DNA of 64,000 bases from Rhodococcus sp. OK302 (GCF_002245895.1 NZ_NPJZ01000001.1:558001-622000); one strand, 5' to 3'; positions 23,195-32,349 are shown, counted from the stretch's first letter. The notes: generated from the sequence alone by a model not told the origin. Numbers and translations are program-made.

Positions 23195-24727
23195 TCAAGC
23201 CGGGGTGTTCTGAAACTGGACACGCAATTCGCGTTTGAGAATCTTGCCGGCCGCCGACATCGGCAGTTCACTGATCACAGCCAGACTCCGCGGGATCTTG
23301 TATCCTGCAATTTCTTCCTTACAGTGATCCTGCAATTCGGCCAAGGTCAGGGATTGCCCCGGAATCAGCTGCACCACAGCATGAACCCGCTCACCCCACT
23401 TCTCATCCGGAACCGCCACCACCGCACACATCGCGACCGAGGAATGTCGGACGATCGAGTTCTCCACCTCGATCGAATAGACGTTCTCGCCACCGCTGAT
23501 GATCATGTCCTTGATCCGATCGGCAATGAAGACAAACCCTTGGTCGTTCATATAGCCGCCGTCGCCGGTATGCATCCACCCGTCACGAATTGCGGCCGCG
23601 GTTTCCGCCGGTTTGTTCCAGTACCCCAGCATCACGTGGTCACCTGACACGACGATTTCACCGACAGTTCCACGTGGCACTTCAATGCCGTCGGGGTCGA
23701 CAACCTTGACCAGCGAATGCGGTGCCGCCCGACCTAGCGATCGCCGCAAGATGGGGTCTTCATGGAACTCGTCGACGAGACTCGTTGCAACCGGGGAGAG
23801 TTCAGTCATTCCGTAGGCCTGGATAAACTTCGTCGACGAGAATGCGTCACGCGCCCGACCCAGGAGAGATTCCGACATCGGGGATGCCCCGTACATGATA
23901 TTCGCAACTCTTGACAGGTCGAACTCCGGCCGACGCGGATGATCGATCACCATCTGAATCATGGTCGGCACCAACATGATGTCTGTAACACCATGTGTAT
24001 CGACAGCCGCCAGGGTCGCGACGGGATCAAACATCGGTATGAATACATGCGAGCCACCTAGCAACGACATACCTACCAGTGATGCAAGATCCGCAAGGTG
24101 GAACATCGGTGCGGCGTGCAGTGTTCGCCCCTGCGAGGTCACTGCTCCCAGTGCAGCGTTGCCCAGAGTCGAAGCGAAGATGTTGCGATGACTGAGCATC
24201 ACGCCCTTCGGGAACCCCGTAGTGCCACCGGTGTAGAAGATTCCCGCGAGGGAATCTCCTCTGCGATGTGCATCCGGAATCGGATCCGACTCACTGATCA
24301 ACGTCTCGAAGGACAACATCCCTTCCGGCATAGGCCCGTCGCCGCTGTGAATAACTGCTGCGAGTTGCGGGCTTGCTTCCTTCAATTGCGGAATCAGGGG
24401 CGCAAACGCGTCGTCTACGAAGATCAGTCGAGTGTCAGTCTCGTTGAGCGAGTATGCGATCTCCTTGACACTCCACCTGATATTGACCGGTACTACGACG
24501 GCGTCTGCCCAGGGAACTGCCGACAGCAACTGAAAGTATCGGTCGGAATTCAGCGCCAGAATCGCGACTCGATCGCCACCGCGGACTCCGAGATTCCTCA
24601 TCGCTCCCGCGAGACGGCTCACTCGCTCCAGAGTTTGTGCATGCGTAAAGATTCGATCGCCACAGATTGTCGAAACCGACTCTGGCGCTTGTTGAACGCT
24701 GCGGTGCAGCGACTGAGTGAGGTACAT
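23195..24727 (-). CDS. long/medium-chain acyl-CoA synthetase (FadD type)
   Basis: This is a 510-residue AMP-forming ligase with P-loop YTGGTTGFPKG, AYGMTELSP, TGDGGYMNDQGFVFIADR and C-terminal AAGKILKREL. The full length fits FadD13-like acyl-CoA synthetases. It sits within the CoA-thioester operon, 32 bp from the next ligase. The presence of two ligases in one operon suggests either two acid substrates or activation at two stages of the pathway. Confidence 0.88.
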   Translation of the reverse strand: MYLTQSLHRSVQQAPESVSTICGDRIFTHAQTLERVSRLAGAMRNLGVRGGDRVAILALNSDRYFQLLSAVPWADAVVVPVNIRWSVKEIAYSLNETDTRLIFVDDAFAPLIPQLKEASPQLAAVIHSGDGPMPEGMLSFETLISESDPIPDAHRRGDSLAGIFYTGGTTGFPKGVMLSHRNIFASTLGNAALGAVTSQGRTLHAAPMFHLADLASLVGMSLLGGSHVFIPMFDPVATLAAVDTHGVTDIMLVPTMIQMVIDHPRRPEFDLSRVANIMYGASPMSESLLGRARDAFSSTKFIQAYGMTELSPVATSLVDEFHEDPILRRSLGRAAPHSLVKVVDPDGIEVPRGTVGEIVVSGDHVMLGYWNKPAETAAAIRDGWMHTGDGGYMNDQGFVFIADRIKDMIISGGENVYSIEVENSIVRHSSVAMCAVVAVPDEKWGERVHAVVQLIPGQSLTLAELQDHCKEEIAGYKIPRSLAVISELPMSAAGKILKRELRVQFQNTPA

Positions 24728-24764
24728 GTCATCTCCGTCAAAAGAACGAACAAGGACCGAACTG

Positions 24765-25922
24765 TCAGAGCGAACGAGCGATAAGGTCTTTCATGATCTC
24801 GTTCGACCCTCCGTAGATCTTTTGTACCCGAGCGTCGGCATACATGCGGGCGATTGGATATTCGCGCATGTATCCGTATCCACCGAAGAGTTGAACGCAA
24901 CGATCGATCACCACACACTGCTGCTCGGTCAACCACCACTTCGCCATCGCTGCGGTGGTCGGATCTAGTTCACCTCGCAGATGCCGTTCGATGCACGAAT
25001 CGAGGAATACGCGCGACGTGTGAGCAATTGTCTGACATTCCGCCAGAACGAACTTGGTGTTCTGAAAATCGAACAACGTCTGCCCGAAAGCTTTGCGCGA
25101 CTTCACATACGCGACAGTTTCCCTGACCGCAGTCTCCATCGTTGCAACCGCTGTAACACCGATGACGAGCCGCTCCTGCGCCAACTGCGTCATCAACTGA
25201 CCGAAACCGCGACCCTCTTCACCGCCCAACAGGTTGGTTGCCGGCACACGCACATCGGTGAACGACAACTCGGAAGTGTCGGCTCCGCGCTGGCCTACCT
25301 TGTCGAGTATTCGGCCGCGCTGAAATCCTGCGCAACCCGGCGTCTCGACGACGACCAGCGAGATCCCTCGCGCACCTGCCGACGGATCCGTCTTGGCGAC
25401 AACAACAATCAGATCGGCAGTAGAACCGTTGGAGATGAAGGTTTTGGAGCCGTTGATGACATATTCATCGCCTTCGCGCAACGCGGTGGTCGTGATCGCC
25501 TTCAAATCGGACCCGGCTCCGGGCTCGGTCATGGCAACAGCAGCAATACACGTTCCCGCAGCCAGTTTCGGAAGCCAGGAACGACGCTGATCCTCCGTGC
25601 CGTACGCCAGAATGTAATGGGCAACAATTCCGCTGTGTACTGAATTGCCGAACCCTGTGTCGAGCGATCTGGCCTGAGCCTCGAACACCGCAAGATCGTG
25701 GGCGTAGGTCCCGCCGCCGCCCCCATACTCCTCAGGGATGGAGCAGCACAGGAGACCGAGATCTCCGGCAGCCTTCCACACTTCACGATCGACGTAGTGC
25801 TGACTTTCCCATCGCTGACGGTTGGGCACAACCTTGGTCGCAAAGAACTTGTCAGCGAGTTCGCCCAGTGCGATCACGTCCGGGTCGCGCCAACCCGACA
25901 AGTAGGTCTGCGGTGCGGTCAT
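24765..25922 (-). CDS. acyl-CoA dehydrogenase
   Basis: This is a 385-aa FAD enzyme forming the alpha,beta double bond of an acyl-CoA. Visible features are AMTEPGAGSDL (flavin contact), the internal QERLVIG whose Glu250 matches the long-chain/isovaleryl-type base, and the C-terminal FGGYGYMREYPIAR and IYGGSNEIMK blocks. The medium-chain Glu position near the C-terminus is replaced by Gly, consistent with the internal-base subgroup. ATG 25922 is chosen over GTG 25928. It follows the SDR gene by 6 bp. Confidence 0.9.
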   Translation of the reverse strand: MTAPQTYLSGWRDPDVIALGELADKFFATKVVPNRQRWESQHYVDREVWKAAGDLGLLCCSIPEEYGGGGGTYAHDLAVFEAQARSLDTGFGNSVHSGIVAHYILAYGTEDQRRSWLPKLAAGTCIAAVAMTEPGAGSDLKAITTTALREGDEYVINGSKTFISNGSTADLIVVVAKTDPSAGARGISLVVVETPGCAGFQRGRILDKVGQRGADTSELSFTDVRVPATNLLGGEEGRGFGQLMTQLAQERLVIGVTAVATMETAVRETVAYVKSRKAFGQTLFDFQNTKFVLAECQTIAHTSRVFLDSCIERHLRGELDPTTAAMAKWWLTEQQCVVIDRCVQLFGGYGYMREYPIARMYADARVQKIYGGSNEIMKDLIARSL

Positions 25923-25928
25923 GGGCAC

Positions 25929-26756
25929 CTACCCTTCGTATCCGCCGCCGGTGACCAAAATCTGTCCACTGACGTAATCCGATTCCGGGTAGGTGAACAT
26001 CGCGACGGAACCTGCTGCCTCGTCCGGAGTTCCGGGGCGGCCCAACGGAATCATCGCCTTCATCGCCTCGAGCAGATGGGGGTTGACACCGACCTTGATC
26101 TCACGACCTTCGATGTCGATGGTCGAGTTCCCATCAGCGGATACCTCGGTCAGACGTGTCTCGATGAAGCCGAATGCCACGGCGTTGACGTTGACGTTGT
26201 ACCGACCCCATTCCTTGGAAAGGGTCCGGGTGAGTCCGACGAGGCCGGACTTTGCTGCCGAATAGTTCGCTTGCCCCGCATTGCCGTAGAGGCCGGCGAT
26301 CGACGAGATGTTCACAACCTTCCGGTTCACTCGCAGTCCGGCGTCCTTCTCCACCTTGGCTGCCTTACTGATGACCGACTGCGCTGCGCGAAGAATCTGG
26401 AATGGCGCCTTGAGGTGCACGTCGAGAATGGCGTCCCACTGATCGTCTCCCATCTTCTGGATGACGGTGTCCCACGTATATCCGGCATTGTTGATGACAA
26501 TGTCGAGTCCGCCGAATTCACTGGTCGCGGCGCCTACGAATCGCTCGGCGAAGTCCGGAGCTGTGACATTGCCGGCGCAGATGACAGCATTGCCACCAGC
26601 CTTGGTGATCTCCGCGACCACTGCGGCCGCCGGATCGGCATCCAAGTCGTTCACAACAACATTCGCACCTTCGGACGCTAGCTTCAGTGCAATGGAACGA
26701 CCGATTCCACGGCCGGATCCGCTGACGATTGCAGTCTTACCTTCAAGCTTGCCCAT
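25929..26756 (-). CDS. SDR-family 3-hydroxyacyl-CoA/ketoacyl reductase-like enzyme
   Basis: This 275-aa FabG-like SDR has the cofactor loop GSGRGIGR, NNAGYTWD, Ser in NISSIAG and the catalytic YSAAK. Asp in VVNDLDAD suggests NAD(H) preference. Position in the operon between the MaoC hydratases and the acyl-CoA dehydrogenase fits a 3-hydroxyacyl-CoA dehydrogenase step. The long 3' part around EGREIKVGVNPHLLEAM is an insertion found in some operonic homologues. Confidence 0.85.
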   Translation of the reverse strand: MGKLEGKTAIVSGSGRGIGRSIALKLASEGANVVVNDLDADPAAAVVAEITKAGGNAVICAGNVTAPDFAERFVGAATSEFGGLDIVINNAGYTWDTVIQKMGDDQWDAILDVHLKAPFQILRAAQSVISKAAKVEKDAGLRVNRKVVNISSIAGLYGNAGQANYSAAKSGLVGLTRTLSKEWGRYNVNVNAVAFGFIETRLTEVSADGNSTIDIEGREIKVGVNPHLLEAMKAMIPLGRPGTPDEAAGSVAMFTYPESDYVSGQILVTGGGYEG

Positions 26757-26784
26757 GACAAATTTCCTCTACTGGTGGGTGTGG

Positions 26785-27186
26785 TCAATCGAGCGCGATG
26801 ACGGCGTCACCGAGTAGGGTGACTGTCCCGTCCGGTAATGCCATCTGAAGTGTGAGGGTGGCACGACGTTCACCGTCCACGTCGTCAATCGATGTAACTG
26901 TTGCAGTGCACGCCGGACTACCGTGAATCGGCGTGATGGAAGCGAACCGCACCTTGAATGATCGAAGTTGTTGCTGCGGAGCGATGTTAGTGAGAAGGCG
27001 CCCCAGGTATGCCATCGAGAGCATGCCGTGCGCAAAGACGTCATCGAGCCCCGCGGATTTGGCGACGTCGACGTCGATATGGATGGGATTGACATCACCG
27101 GATGCGCCGGCGAACAGCGCAAGGGTAGTCCGCGAGATCGGCGGAATACTCAGTTCCGAAACGTTTCCCACCGAGAGCGCAGTCAT
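26785..27186 (-). CDS. MaoC-domain enoyl-CoA hydratase subunit
   Basis: This is a 133-residue hot-dog fold protein with the R-hydratase signature: Asp and His in GASGDVNPIHIDVDVAKSAG, followed by DVFAHGMLSMAYLG. It overlaps the start of the next MaoC-like gene by four bases, and such pairs of half-size MaoC proteins form heteromeric hydratases in actinobacterial steroid and fatty-acid pathways. It probably hydrates the enoyl-CoA made by the neighbouring dehydrogenase. Confidence 0.88.
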   Translation of the reverse strand: MTALSVGNVSELSIPPISRTTLALFAGASGDVNPIHIDVDVAKSAGLDDVFAHGMLSMAYLGRLLTNIAPQQQLRSFKVRFASITPIHGSPACTATVTSIDDVDGERRATLTLQMALPDGTVTLLGDAVIALD

Positions 27187-27650
27187 GACACAGCCTTTCC
27201 GACGAGCTTGTTCTGCACAACAGTCGAAGATCCGATCTCCGCTACGACAACGCCCTCCTGATTCGTGACGGTGGTACGTCGGATGATGAATTCGAGTGCG
27301 CCGCCCTTCTTGTCGTATACGTCGACGATTCGACTTGCGGTCGTGAGTTCATCTCCTGCATAAGCCATTTCGTGGTACACAAACTCTTGCTCACCATGGA
27401 GGACAGTGCGGAGATCTACCCCTAGATCGCCGAGGAACGCAAACGGGTCGGGGGCTTCGAGATCAACCCCGAAGAAGAAGGTCGGCGGCACCGGCAGGTC
27501 GCGGTGGCCCACCGCGCGTGCCGCATCGAGATCGGTGTAGATCGGATCACTCTGGCCGGTTGCATTGGCAAAAGCCCTCAGTCGGCTTCGGCCGATCAGC
27601 AGCGTGCCACCGGCGAGTTCTGTTCCGATGACGGATCGATCTATTGCCAT
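27183..27650 (-). CDS. MaoC-like N-terminal (FAS1-type) dehydratase subunit
   Basis: This 155-aa protein opens with a MaoC_dehydrat_N type hot-dog: LLIGRSRLRAFANATGQSDP, then VPPTFFFGVDLEAPD and VLHGEQEFVYHEMAYAGDEL. This half usually lacks the catalytic dyad and pairs with the catalytic MaoC subunit, here encoded immediately downstream with a four-base overlap. ATG 27650 overlaps the thiolase stop (TGATG). The two MaoC proteins are inferred to form one heteromeric enoyl-CoA hydratase. Confidence 0.87.
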   Translation of the reverse strand: MAIDRSVIGTELAGGTLLIGRSRLRAFANATGQSDPIYTDLDAARAVGHRDLPVPPTFFFGVDLEAPDPFAFLGDLGVDLRTVLHGEQEFVYHEMAYAGDELTTASRIVDVYDKKGGALEFIIRRTTVTNQEGVVVAEIGSSTVVQNKLVGKAVS

Positions 27651-28840
27651 CAGTTGCCCACCTTCTGATAGAGAGTGACGACGCAAGCGCCGCCCAGACC
27701 TAGATTGTGTTGCAGCGCAACGCGTGCGCCGTCCACTTGGCGATCGCCGGCTTGCCCACGCAATTGCCAGACGAGTTCTGCACACTGCGCAAGGCCAGTT
27801 GCCCCCAATGGATGCCCCTTCGAGAGCAGCCCGCCCGAGGGGTTCGTGACGACCCGGCCTCCGTACGTGTTGTCACCGTCCCGAATGAACTTCTCGGCGG
27901 TACCCGCCGGAGTGAGCCCCAACGCTTCGTAGGTCAGGAACTCGTTGGTGGTGAAGCAGTCATGGAGCTCGACTACCGGGATGTCCTCGGGACCAATGCC
28001 TGCGGCTTCGTACACAGTGTGCGCCGCAGCGGCTGCCATGTCGTAGCCGATAACCTTCCGTAGATCCATCGACTCGAAAGTGCTTGGGGTATCTGTTGTC
28101 AAACTCTGGGCTGCAATGACCACGTCTGCGGAAAGCCCGTGCTTCTGCGCGAATTCAGCACTGCAGACAACAGCAGCGGCAGCACCACACGTGGGTGGGC
28201 AGCACTGCAATCGAGTCAGCGGTCCGAATATCCGGGGAGAGGCAAGTACCTGTTCTGCGGTAACAAGATCGCGGAACACCGCATTCGGGTTGTTGGCCGC
28301 ATGCTTTCGCGCTTTCACCGAAATCTCGGCGAAGATCGCGGGATCGATTCCGTATTCATCGACGTAGGCTTGCCCGGCCCCACCGAAGAACTGCGCTGCC
28401 ATCGGTGCCGATTGGTCGCCGCTCTGCAATTGGTCCCGCACTGCTGCGAACCTGGTCAACGGATCTGGCCGGTCCGAGTAGATCGAACCGAGTGCTCCCG
28501 GCACCATCTGCTCGAATCCGAGCGCAAGGGCACAGTCGACGGTACCGCTGGCCACTGCCTGCCGCGCGAGGAAGAGCGCCGAGGATCCTGTGGCACAGTT
28601 GTTGTTCACGTTGATGATCGGAATTCCGGATTGTCCGATTCCGTACAGAGCGGCTTGGCCTGACGTTGAATCGCCGTATACATATCCGACGTACGCCTGC
28701 TGGACGAGCGAGTAGTCCAAGCCCGCGTCGGCAAGCGCAATCCGCGCCGCCTGCTCACCCATGTCTGAATAGATGCCGCTCTTGCCCGGCTTTGTGAACG
28801 GAATCATCCCTACACCCGCTACGAAGACGTCGTTCCCCAT
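27650..28840 (-). CDS. SCP-x/Ltp-type thiolase
   Basis: This is a 396-residue thiolase-fold enzyme of the lipid-transfer/SCP-x group. The nucleophilic Cys lies in NNNCATGSSAL. Other marks are ELHDCFTTNEF and the late GLLSKGHPLGATG. It probably cleaves the beta-ketoacyl-CoA; retro-aldol activity, as in steroid Ltp proteins, is less likely because no DUF35 partner is present. ATG 28840 is preceded by GAGAGG. It is first in the operon, and a shared 16-bp motif lies 37 bp upstream. Confidence 0.88.
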   Translation of the reverse strand: MGNDVFVAGVGMIPFTKPGKSGIYSDMGEQAARIALADAGLDYSLVQQAYVGYVYGDSTSGQAALYGIGQSGIPIINVNNNCATGSSALFLARQAVASGTVDCALALGFEQMVPGALGSIYSDRPDPLTRFAAVRDQLQSGDQSAPMAAQFFGGAGQAYVDEYGIDPAIFAEISVKARKHAANNPNAVFRDLVTAEQVLASPRIFGPLTRLQCCPPTCGAAAAVVCSAEFAQKHGLSADVVIAAQSLTTDTPSTFESMDLRKVIGYDMAAAAAHTVYEAAGIGPEDIPVVELHDCFTTNEFLTYEALGLTPAGTAEKFIRDGDNTYGGRVVTNPSGGLLSKGHPLGATGLAQCAELVWQLRGQAGDRQVDGARVALQHNLGLGGACVVTLYQKVGN

Positions 28841-28876
28841 CGCCACACCTCTCGATCGCCGAATGATAATTTCGAC

Positions 28877-28899
28877 CTTAACCGAGATTTACTTAACCG
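28877..28899. promoter_or_regulatory. candidate operator of the CoA operon
   Basis: CTTAACCGAGATTTAC (28877-28892) matches a site before the neighbouring tetR-type gene at 14 of 16 positions. A second CTTAACCG half-site at 28892-28899 repeats the first at a 15-bp step. It is 37 bp upstream of the thiolase start. Confidence 0.6.
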
Positions 28900-28937
28900 G
28901 GAAGGGGTTTGAGGAAACTGAATTCGGACGGACCGAG

Positions 28938-30092
28938 CTAGTCCCCCGAGCGCAGGACAGCGCTCGCCACGATGATCACTTTCGACGAAAAGCGTTCCGT
29001 CGCAGCCAAATGTGGAGTGCGCATGAGATCGTGGATAACACCCAACGCTGCGTGAACCAGTACCCGCGCAGTCCCTTCGGCCAATTGTGGCCGCGCTCCC
29101 CGCAGAAGGGCCACCCATTCCGCGACATACTCACGTTGACTTCTCTGAGCATCAGGTGCCAGCAAGGCAGGTTCGGCGAACAAGAGCGAGGTCAGATTGA
29201 CATTTTCTTCAGTCATGAGCACGTACGATCGCACCACGTCCATGAGGGCATCATCGTGTGTTGTGTTGTGCCGCAATGCCGTATGCAATGCAATCCACAA
29301 TGCATGGGTGCCGCGTTCGATTGCGGCGTTCAGGAGGTCGGACTTGCTGTCGAAGTAGCTGTACAGGCTCGGACCGGACACCCCAGCCGCGGCACCGATG
29401 TCGTTCATTCCAGTCGCCTGATACCCCTTGAGGCCGAACAAGGCGATGGCACTGGAGAGCAGACGCTCCCGCTGCGACGCCGGCTCGAGACTCGACGGCA
29501 AGGTCTCGACGGTTAGCCCCGTCGTACGGATGTCGGCACGGACAACTTCCAGCCCCGACGCCGCGAGCACGTTGGCAAATTCAGTAGTCGGCAACTCCAC
29601 CGAATGATGACCCGGACTACTCAGAATCGACAGGATCGCCCAAGCCAGTATTTCTGCATCAGCCGCCGACAGATCTGGGCGGGCAGCCAGAATCAGACCC
29701 GCATAGATGTCGTTGGACTCCCGAAGTCTCTCCCGCAAAGCCTTGTGCGCTTCGGGGGGAAGGTTCCTGGCTTCCCTCGACCAGAGGAGACCCGTTTCGC
29801 GGAATCGAACAGCGATCATGCAGTTGACAGCAAGCATCTCCGCAATCGACTCACTCGATGTTCTAACCGGAGCTACATCGTCGAAACTGCTGGCCACGGC
29901 AGCTTCGAGTAAGACCGACTTGTTCGAGAAATGTCGATACAGCGCACCCGGACTGATATCGACCGCCTCGGCAATCGAGGCCATCGTGACGTTGTGATAC
30001 CCCAGTTGAGCGAACTGGGATCGCGCGTTCAACAGAATCTGTTGCCGCCGATCCTTGGGCCGACGCTTCTTCTCTGCTTCGGCTGCCGTCAT
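28938..30092 (-). CDS. tandem (two-headed) TetR regulator
   Basis: This 384-aa regulator has two complete TetR DNA-binding domains in one chain. The first is near residues 15-62 (RRQQILLNARSQFAQLGY, MASIAEAVDISPGALYRHF). The second is near residues 210-256 (RERLLSSAIALFGLKGY, MNDIGAAAGVSGPSLYSYF). Each is followed by helical ligand-binding sequence. Single TetR proteins are about 200 aa, so this is a fusion of two units. ATG 30092 follows GGAGGAG. It precedes the CoA operon on the same strand and probably controls it and itself through the shared 16-bp motif. Confidence 0.87.
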   Translation of the reverse strand: MTAAEAEKKRRPKDRRQQILLNARSQFAQLGYHNVTMASIAEAVDISPGALYRHFSNKSVLLEAAVASSFDDVAPVRTSSESIAEMLAVNCMIAVRFRETGLLWSREARNLPPEAHKALRERLRESNDIYAGLILAARPDLSAADAEILAWAILSILSSPGHHSVELPTTEFANVLAASGLEVVRADIRTTGLTVETLPSSLEPASQRERLLSSAIALFGLKGYQATGMNDIGAAAGVSGPSLYSYFDSKSDLLNAAIERGTHALWIALHTALRHNTTHDDALMDVVRSYVLMTEENVNLTSLLFAEPALLAPDAQRSQREYVAEWVALLRGARPQLAEGTARVLVHAALGVIHDLMRTPHLAATERFSSKVIIVASAVLRSGD

Positions 30093-30114
30093 GGACACTC
30101 CTCCGAATGATTTT

Positions 30115-30130
30115 GTGAATCTCTGTTAAG
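30115..30130. promoter_or_regulatory. candidate autoregulatory operator of the tandem TetR gene
   Basis: The reverse strand reads CTTAACAGAGATTCAC, a 14/16 match to the site before the thiolase gene. It lies 23 bp upstream of ATG 30092. Confidence 0.6.
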
Positions 30131-30224
30131 CAACTTACGCGCTGATCGAAACGGTTGACGCCACAGTCGGAATTGGCTGCAATGAACGCATGTCTGTCGA
30201 CAACGAATACCGGAACGGTGCGCC

Positions 30225-30881
30225 GTGAGCCGAGCCTCCGAGTTGATGATCGACATCCGCGGCGGCACGGTCGATCTGCGCGACGACCGCAAGGGCACCA
30301 CGTGGACCGCAGTCGTCCAACCGTTTCGCTTGGCGCGCTATCCCATGACTACCGAAGTGCTGCACGGTGATTCAACTTCTGCCGCGAACACTTCGGCAGT
30401 CAATGTGTCGTGGATCGACGCGGTAACGGCCTGCAACAAACTCTCGGCGGACGACGGCCTCACTCCCGCCTACCTGGACATCGACAGCGACTCACCGCAG
30501 TGGGATCAGCAGGCCAACGGATACCGTCTCGCCACAGAAGCGGAATGGCAGTACGCGTGCAAAGCCGGCACCACGGGATATCGCTACGGCGAGGTCACCG
30601 ATATCGCGTGGTACAGCGACAACTCCGATGGTCATGCCCACCCGGCCGGCCTGAAGGAACCCAACACTTGGGGCTTGTACGACATGATCGGCAACGTCTG
30701 GGAATGGTGCTGGGATCTCTACGATCCCGAGGTCTACGGCACCTACCGCATCTTCCGAGGGGGCAGTTGGGCCGAAGAAGCACGCGGTTGTGGGGCAAGC
30801 GTCCGTCGTCGTAGCCACCCGACCTTCGCAATCGACGACTTGGGCTTCCGTATCGCCCAATCCGTGGGCCCCGGGGAATAG
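30225..30881 (+). CDS. formylglycine-generating-enzyme-like (SUMF1 fold) protein
   Basis: This 218-aa FGE-sulfatase-domain protein shows FRLARYPMTTEVL, NVSWIDAVTACNKLS, YRLATEAEWQYACKAG, NVWEWCWDLYD and FRGGSWAEEARGCGASVRRRS, ending in GFRIA. Classical FGE uses two copper-binding Cys spaced by five in this last block. Here the first is Glu and only the second remains, so formylglycine formation is unlikely. It may act in another reaction of the fold. GTG 30225 is used; ATG 30246 is an alternative. No sulfatase gene is nearby. Confidence 0.8.
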   Translation: MSRASELMIDIRGGTVDLRDDRKGTTWTAVVQPFRLARYPMTTEVLHGDSTSAANTSAVNVSWIDAVTACNKLSADDGLTPAYLDIDSDSPQWDQQANGYRLATEAEWQYACKAGTTGYRYGEVTDIAWYSDNSDGHAHPAGLKEPNTWGLYDMIGNVWEWCWDLYDPEVYGTYRIFRGGSWAEEARGCGASVRRRSHPTFAIDDLGFRIAQSVGPGE

Positions 30882-30931
30882 CATGTTGGAGAATCCGCGT
30901 ACCGGAACCGGTCGGGAGAGAGGGCGCAACC

Positions 30932-31774
30932 ATGCAGCGTGAAGAGTCGTCGTTCACCGGAGTATCCGGCACCAAGATCGTCTACGACGTATGGACTCCG
31001 GATCGTGAGCCCACCGGCGTCCTCGTCCTGTGCCATGGTCTCGGCGAACATGCTCGCCGCTACGACCATGTGGCTGCCCGGCTGGGCGAACTCGGCCTGA
31101 TCGTGTATGCCCCGGACCACCGCGGACATGGACGGTCCGGCGGAAAGCGCGTCCATTTGAAGGAATTTTCCGATTTCACCGACGACGTCCACACTCTGTT
31201 CGGAATCGCGACGGCAGCACATCCGGGCAAGGACAAGTTCCTGCTCGGCCACAGTATGGGCGGCGCGATCGCGCTGAGTTACGCACTCGATCACCAGAGC
31301 GACCTGAAAGCGCTGGCACTGTCCGGGCCGGCCGTGATCATCGCGACCGGTACACCCAAAATCGTCATGCAGTTGGGTAAGTTCCTCGGCAAATATCTCC
31401 CGGATGTTCCGGTCGAAAGCCTGGAAGCAGCGGCGGTGTCGCGCGATCAGAATGTTGTCGACAAGTACAACGCCGATCCACTGATCCACCACGGCAAGGT
31501 ACCGGCCGGAATTGCGCGCGGAATGATCACGGCGGCAGAAGGATTCCCGTCCCGCTTGCCTTCACTGACCATTCCGGTTCTGCTGCAACACGGATCCGCC
31601 GACCGCCTCACAGACCCGGCAGGCAGCAAGCTGGTTGCCGACCTCGCCGGATCCACGGACGTCACATTGAAGGTGTACGACGGCCTGTACCACGAGATCT
31701 ACAACGAGCCTGAGCAGAAAGAAGTTCTGGACGATCTTGTCGAGTGGCTACGCCCCCGCGTCACCGGCGCATAG
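30932..31774 (+). CDS. monoacylglycerol lipase-like alpha/beta hydrolase
   Basis: This 280-residue hydrolase has the lysophospholipase/monoglyceride lipase signature: CHGLGEHARRYDHVA, the nucleophile elbow GHSMGG, the Asp in HGSADRLTDP and the His in YHEIYNE. It resembles Mycobacterium tuberculosis Rv0183, which cleaves monoacylglycerols. No signal peptide is present. It is followed after 4 bp by a MobA-like gene on the same strand. Confidence 0.87.
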   Translation: MQREESSFTGVSGTKIVYDVWTPDREPTGVLVLCHGLGEHARRYDHVAARLGELGLIVYAPDHRGHGRSGGKRVHLKEFSDFTDDVHTLFGIATAAHPGKDKFLLGHSMGGAIALSYALDHQSDLKALALSGPAVIIATGTPKIVMQLGKFLGKYLPDVPVESLEAAAVSRDQNVVDKYNADPLIHHGKVPAGIARGMITAAEGFPSRLPSLTIPVLLQHGSADRLTDPAGSKLVADLAGSTDVTLKVYDGLYHEIYNEPEQKEVLDDLVEWLRPRVTGA

Positions 31775-31778
31775 TTCG

Positions 31779-32348
31779 ATGACAACATGCGGGGTCCTGC
31801 TCGCCGCCGGCGCAGGATCCCGCATGGGTACACCGAAAGCATTGAAGTTCGATGCCGACGGTCAATCATGGCTCCGCCGTGGAGTGTCCGTATTGCGCGA
31901 CGCCGGCTGCACTCCGGTGATCGTTGTACTCGGAGCCCAAGCCTCAGCCGCCGCAACCCTTCTGCCCCCCGATTCCACGAATATTCTTGTAGTGGAATCG
32001 GACTGGAAGAAGGGCATGAGCGCGTCACTTCACGCCGGCCTCCACGCCGCACAAAAGCTGACTGTCGATGCCGCTGTCATCACCCTCGTTGATCTGCCGG
32101 ATCTCAACGCCGAGACAGTAACTCGCATGGTCGGCCCGACGCCCGTTCAGTCGAATACCCTCCGTCGCGCAGTGTTTCACGGAAGCCCGGGGCATCCCGT
32201 CGTCATCGGGCGCGCCCATTGGGACGCCCTGATCAACTCCTTGACCGGTGACGCCGGCGCCGGCGCTTATCTGCGCAAGCACCGAGCGGAACTCGTGGAA
32301 TGTTCCGACCTGAGTACGGGCCGGGACGTCGACTATCCGCAGTCGTGA
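31779..32348 (+). CDS. MobA-like nucleotidyltransferase
   Basis: This 189-aa protein begins with the NTP-transferase motif LLAAGAGSRMGTPKAL, continues with VVLGAQA and the metal-binding VDLPDL, and has the late GSPGHPVVIGRAHW block seen in molybdenum cofactor cytidylyltransferases (MocA) and their relatives. It may modify a molybdopterin cofactor. No molybdoenzyme gene is close by. ATG 31779 follows the lipase stop closely, so the two may be co-transcribed. Confidence 0.8.
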   Translation: MTTCGVLLAAGAGSRMGTPKALKFDADGQSWLRRGVSVLRDAGCTPVIVVLGAQASAAATLLPPDSTNILVVESDWKKGMSASLHAGLHAAQKLTVDAAVITLVDLPDLNAETVTRMVGPTPVQSNTLRRAVFHGSPGHPVVIGRAHWDALINSLTGDAGAGAYLRKHRAELVECSDLSTGRDVDYPQS

Positions 32349-32349
32349 A

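Noticed and set aside
23195..24727. Non-ribosomal peptide adenylation domain
   Set aside because: No carrier or condensation domain nearby; motifs and operon context fit an acyl-CoA synthetase.
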